NCBI GenBank assembly: GCA_023408815.1
Contig: JAEYJO010000061.1
Span: 23,534 to 87,533, forward strand
Reading direction: 5' to 3'
Length of the DNA stretch: 64,000 nt
From: Bacillota bacterium
GTDB taxonomy: Bacteria > Bacillota > Clostridia > Lachnospirales > Lachnospiraceae
Part shown: in pieces, positions 61,965 to 64,000 of the stretch
Position numbering within the stretch: position 1 is the first letter of the stretch
Layout: every line of letters starts with the position of its first letter
Notes under the pieces: generated by a model
What the model saw: the letters and a program-made list of their open reading frames with translations, nothing else
Told to the model about the DNA's origin: nothing
Databases searched by the model: none
Translations under genes and position numbers: made by a program

Positions 61965-62948
61965 ATGAAAAATTATTTAATGCTGGAGTCGGGATATATA
62001 CAAACAACCTATGGCGTTTTTGCAGGTGTCGATGCAATTAGTACCTATCCGGGAGGAGAAATGGAGAGCATGCGACTATCGGAACGCAATGTAATCATGA
62101 CGGAAATCGGAGAATTGATCCCTGCCTATACGGAAAATAGCCGACGGAAAAATAAGGTATCGGTAGAATTTGACCGTCAGGGACTGGTGATCGGAGTGTT
62201 GTTGGAAGAACAGCAGGAAGTGAGGACACCCATCGGAGAATTGCCTGCGGAGCGGGTTAAATTCTATTCTACAGGAGAGCTTTATCGTTTGTTTGTTCTG
62301 GACGGACAGATCAGCGGATTCTGGTCGGAGACCGACGAACGGGAGCTGAATGTTCCGCTAAGCTTTGACTTAGGCTTTACATCCTTCCGTGCGATGCTGA
62401 ACGGCATCTGCTTTTATCGGGATGGAGGAATCCGCAGTATCACCTTGTTTCCCGGCGAACGCATCACGATTATGACGCCTCTTGGGGAGGTGGAGACAGT
62501 TGTTGGTTTATCGTTGTATGAATCCGGGGCACTCTGTTCGGTGGAACCGGCAGAGCCTGTGCTGATTGAAACACCCATCGGGCGACTGACCTCTTATGAT
62601 ACCGACCAGAACGGATTGAATGCGGACAGCAATTCTCTGGTGTTTACTCAAGAGGGAAAAATCAGCAGTCTGATGACCTGCGACAATCTGATTCATGTGC
62701 AGACGCAGGAAGGCGTAATGAAGACGTTTGCGCCGAAGGTGAAGCCCCATCCACTCTATGACGATGCGGTAACTGTAGCGGGGATGAACGTGGAGTTTGA
62801 TTATCAGAAGGACACGGTAATTATCGATGGTCATGAATTCAGCCTGTCTGAATGCGGATTCACAACCGGCCTCTTTATCAGACCCGGCACGCATTGTACG
62901 CCGGCGGATTGTGCAAACTGTTCTGTTTGTAACAGAGGCTGCATTTGA
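61965..62948 (+). CDS. Beta-rich protein of unknown family with C-terminal five-cysteine motif
   Basis: 327 residues, family not recognised. The sequence is rich in short strands and repeats a turn unit TEIGEL / TPIGEL / TPLGEV / TPIGRL about every 45-65 residues, suggesting a repetitive beta fold. The last 17 residues hold five cysteines: C311-x4-C316-x2-C319-x2-C322-x3-C326, suitable for an Fe-S cluster or metal site. No signal peptide, so cytoplasmic. Last gene of the nif run, 35 bp after the AnfO-like gene. Confidence 0.75.
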   Translation: MKNYLMLESGYIQTTYGVFAGVDAISTYPGGEMESMRLSERNVIMTEIGELIPAYTENSRRKNKVSVEFDRQGLVIGVLLEEQQEVRTPIGELPAERVKFYSTGELYRLFVLDGQISGFWSETDERELNVPLSFDLGFTSFRAMLNGICFYRDGGIRSITLFPGERITIMTPLGEVETVVGLSLYESGALCSVEPAEPVLIETPIGRLTSYDTDQNGLNADSNSLVFTQEGKISSLMTCDNLIHVQTQEGVMKTFAPKVKPHPLYDDAVTVAGMNVEFDYQKDTVIIDGHEFSLSECGFTTGLFIRPGTHCTPADCANCSVCNRGCI

Positions 62949-63001
62949 CAAGGTCTCACACTGAGCTGGACTTAATGTAAAGGATAAGTATTATCATGCT
63001 G

Positions 63002-63031
63002 TTGCTGTAAAAATATGAATCATGGTATAAT
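63002..63031 (+). promoter_or_regulatory. Extended -10 promoter of the LytTR regulator gene
   Basis: TATAAT at 63026-63031 preceded by TGG (extended -10) and TTGCTG at 63002-63007 (18-bp spacer), 38 bp before the start. Confidence 0.65.
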
Positions 63032-63068
63032 TATTATATCAATTATTTTTCATGAAGGAGGGGATGGC

Positions 63069-63794
63069 ATGCCGATTCAAATAGCGATCTGTGATGACCG
63101 GCCGGAAGATATTGTGTGGCTTTCGAAAGCCCTCTGCGCCTATGACCCTTTGTTTGAAATCGAATCCTTTGACAGCGGAAAAGCACTGGTGGACGAGATG
63201 ATGGATGATAGCTTTTCTGCGGATATTTTATTTCTGGATATTTACATGCCGGAGATGGATGGCATCAAGACAGCGCAGAAGATACGCACCCAAAAGGAAG
63301 AGCTCAAAATCATATTTCTATCTTCCAGCAGAGAGCATTACCCCCAGGCGTATGAGGTATTTGCCTATAATTATCTGGAAAAGCCTTTGGAGCTGGAACG
63401 CCTGTACACAGTGTTAGACCGCGCGCTCGGAGAGATCCGGAAAGAGAGCGGATATAAAATCAGTATCCGGTATAAAGGCGCTGTACATAATGTGGATTGT
63501 CGCGATATTCTTTATATTGAAAGCCGGGACAAGCTCCTTTTATTTCATTTCTCCGATGGAAATACCCTGCAGTGCTATGGAAAGCTGGAGACGATCTTGA
63601 ATGAGCTGCCGGGGCAATTGTTTATTCGCTGCCATCAAAGCTTCCTGATTAACTTGCTCCAGGTGACGGAAATGAAAGAGAATTATGTCCGGACGGGACA
63701 GGTGATGATCAGTATTTCACGGAAATACAGTAAGGTCGTAAAAGAGCAGTATTATGCGTATCTGTTTTCCCGTATGGACGCAGAACGGACATAA
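63069..63794 (+). CDS. LytTR-family response regulator (AgrA/VirR type)
   Basis: About 241 residues from ATG 63069 (RBS GAAGGAGG). Receiver domain: IAICDDRPEDI, FLDIYMPEMDGIKTAQ (phospho-Asp), IIFLSSS; then LytTR DNA-binding domain: YKGAVHNVDCRDILYIESRDKLLLF, LPGQLFIRCHQSFLINLLQVTEM. No histidine kinase in the window. Whether it controls the nif genes is unknown. Confidence 0.93.
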   Translation: MPIQIAICDDRPEDIVWLSKALCAYDPLFEIESFDSGKALVDEMMDDSFSADILFLDIYMPEMDGIKTAQKIRTQKEELKIIFLSSSREHYPQAYEVFAYNYLEKPLELERLYTVLDRALGEIRKESGYKISIRYKGAVHNVDCRDILYIESRDKLLLFHFSDGNTLQCYGKLETILNELPGQLFIRCHQSFLINLLQVTEMKENYVRTGQVMISISRKYSKVVKEQYYAYLFSRMDAERT

Positions 63795-63891
63795 GGTGGA
63801 ACTCGGAATGTAACATCACGCGGCATGAAATGTTTAGAATATATGATATTTATAAACCCTGCAAGGTTTCTCGCAATGGCATTAAGTTAAG

Positions 63892-63938
63892 AAAAGACTC
63901 GCATCACAAAATACGTGGTGTGGGTCTTTTTTTGCTAT
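63892..63938 (+). terminator. Intrinsic terminator after the LytTR gene
   Basis: AAAGACTCGCATCAC pairs with GTGGTGTGGGTCTTT around AAAATAC, followed by TTTTTGC. Confidence 0.88.
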
Positions 63939-64000
63939 TTTTGCTTGACAAGATAATAAAAATGTGTGGCCGCTTTCGCGACTGATATTTATAGCGGTAG

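Noticed and set aside
48852..62948. Alternative (V or Fe-only) nitrogenase suggested by the AnfO-like gene
   Set aside because: No vnfG/anfG delta subunit, and NifD has the Mo-type ligand set; modABC is adjacent.
63941..63960. TTGACA near the right edge as a promoter
   Set aside because: No suitable -10 box at 16-18 bp; the downstream sequence runs out of the window.

Overview
The window looks like the chromosome of an anaerobic, spore-forming, low-to-medium GC Firmicute, most likely a Lachnospiraceae (Clostridium cluster XIVa) member. The reasons are strong AGGAGG ribosome binding sites, frequent TTG/GTG starts, U-tract intrinsic terminators, TTGACA/TATAAT promoters, ROK/RpiR/HxlR/LytTR regulators, a BclA-like collagen protein and a Clostridium pasteurianum-type nif cluster. 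No rRNA, tRNA, CRISPR array, insertion sequence or prophage was seen.

Layout. 1-3.9 kb: the end of a sugar ABC binding-protein gene, then RpiB-like and triosephosphate-isomerase-like isomerases, a PTS EIIC and an RpiR regulator, possibly for a tetrose or tetritol. 4.0-12.0 kb: an HxlR regulator, then an almost complete flavin-based extracellular electron transfer (EET) locus: type II NADH dehydrogenase with a DoxX-like membrane part, polyprenyl synthase, UbiA prenyltransferase, PplA-like lipoprotein, ApbE flavin transferase, EetA-like and EetB-like proteins. 12-14.7 kb: housekeeping genes (GNAT, LysE, rubrerythrin, DNA glycosylase). 14.7-24.4 kb: a pentitol/pentulose locus with FGGY kinase, ROK regulator, zinc polyol dehydrogenase, ribose-type ABC transporter and split transketolase. 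24.4-34.6 kb: small regulators with striking palindromic operators, an M23 peptidase, a collagen-like surface protein flanked by two glycosyltransferases, an iron alcohol dehydrogenase, and TetR/flavoprotein genes. 35-45.5 kb: CDP-alcohol transferase, RecQ, L-serine dehydratase, a decayed chemoreceptor/regulator junction, an ABC-2 exporter, a DUF2156 protein and an M18 aminopeptidase.

45.6-63 kb is the centrepiece. modABC molybdate uptake is followed by nifH-nifI1-nifI2-nifD-nifK-nifE-nifN/B-2Fe2S ferredoxin-nifV(omega)-nifV(alpha). Four unusual genes follow in tight coupling: a GroEL-related protein that has lost its ATPase residues, a PqqD-like protein, an AnfO-family protein and a beta-rich protein of unknown family with a five-cysteine tail. 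An orphan LytTR response regulator closes the window. Molybdate import, FeMo-cofactor assembly (NifB, NifEN, homocitrate), nitrogenase and its PII-type switch are thus together. nifU, nifS and alternative-nitrogenase structural genes are not in the window. The nifH leader carries an intrinsic terminator downstream of its own promoter, and the mod leader can form two mutually exclusive stems, so both operons may be controlled by attenuation.

The best candidates for something undescribed are the ATPase-dead GroEL paralogue with its three neighbours in the nif operon, and the alanine-rich extracytoplasmic linker of the NADH dehydrogenase, which carries three copies of a D-x-x-S-x-A-T motif resembling an ApbE flavinylation site. 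All function calls come from reading the sequence; no database search was possible.
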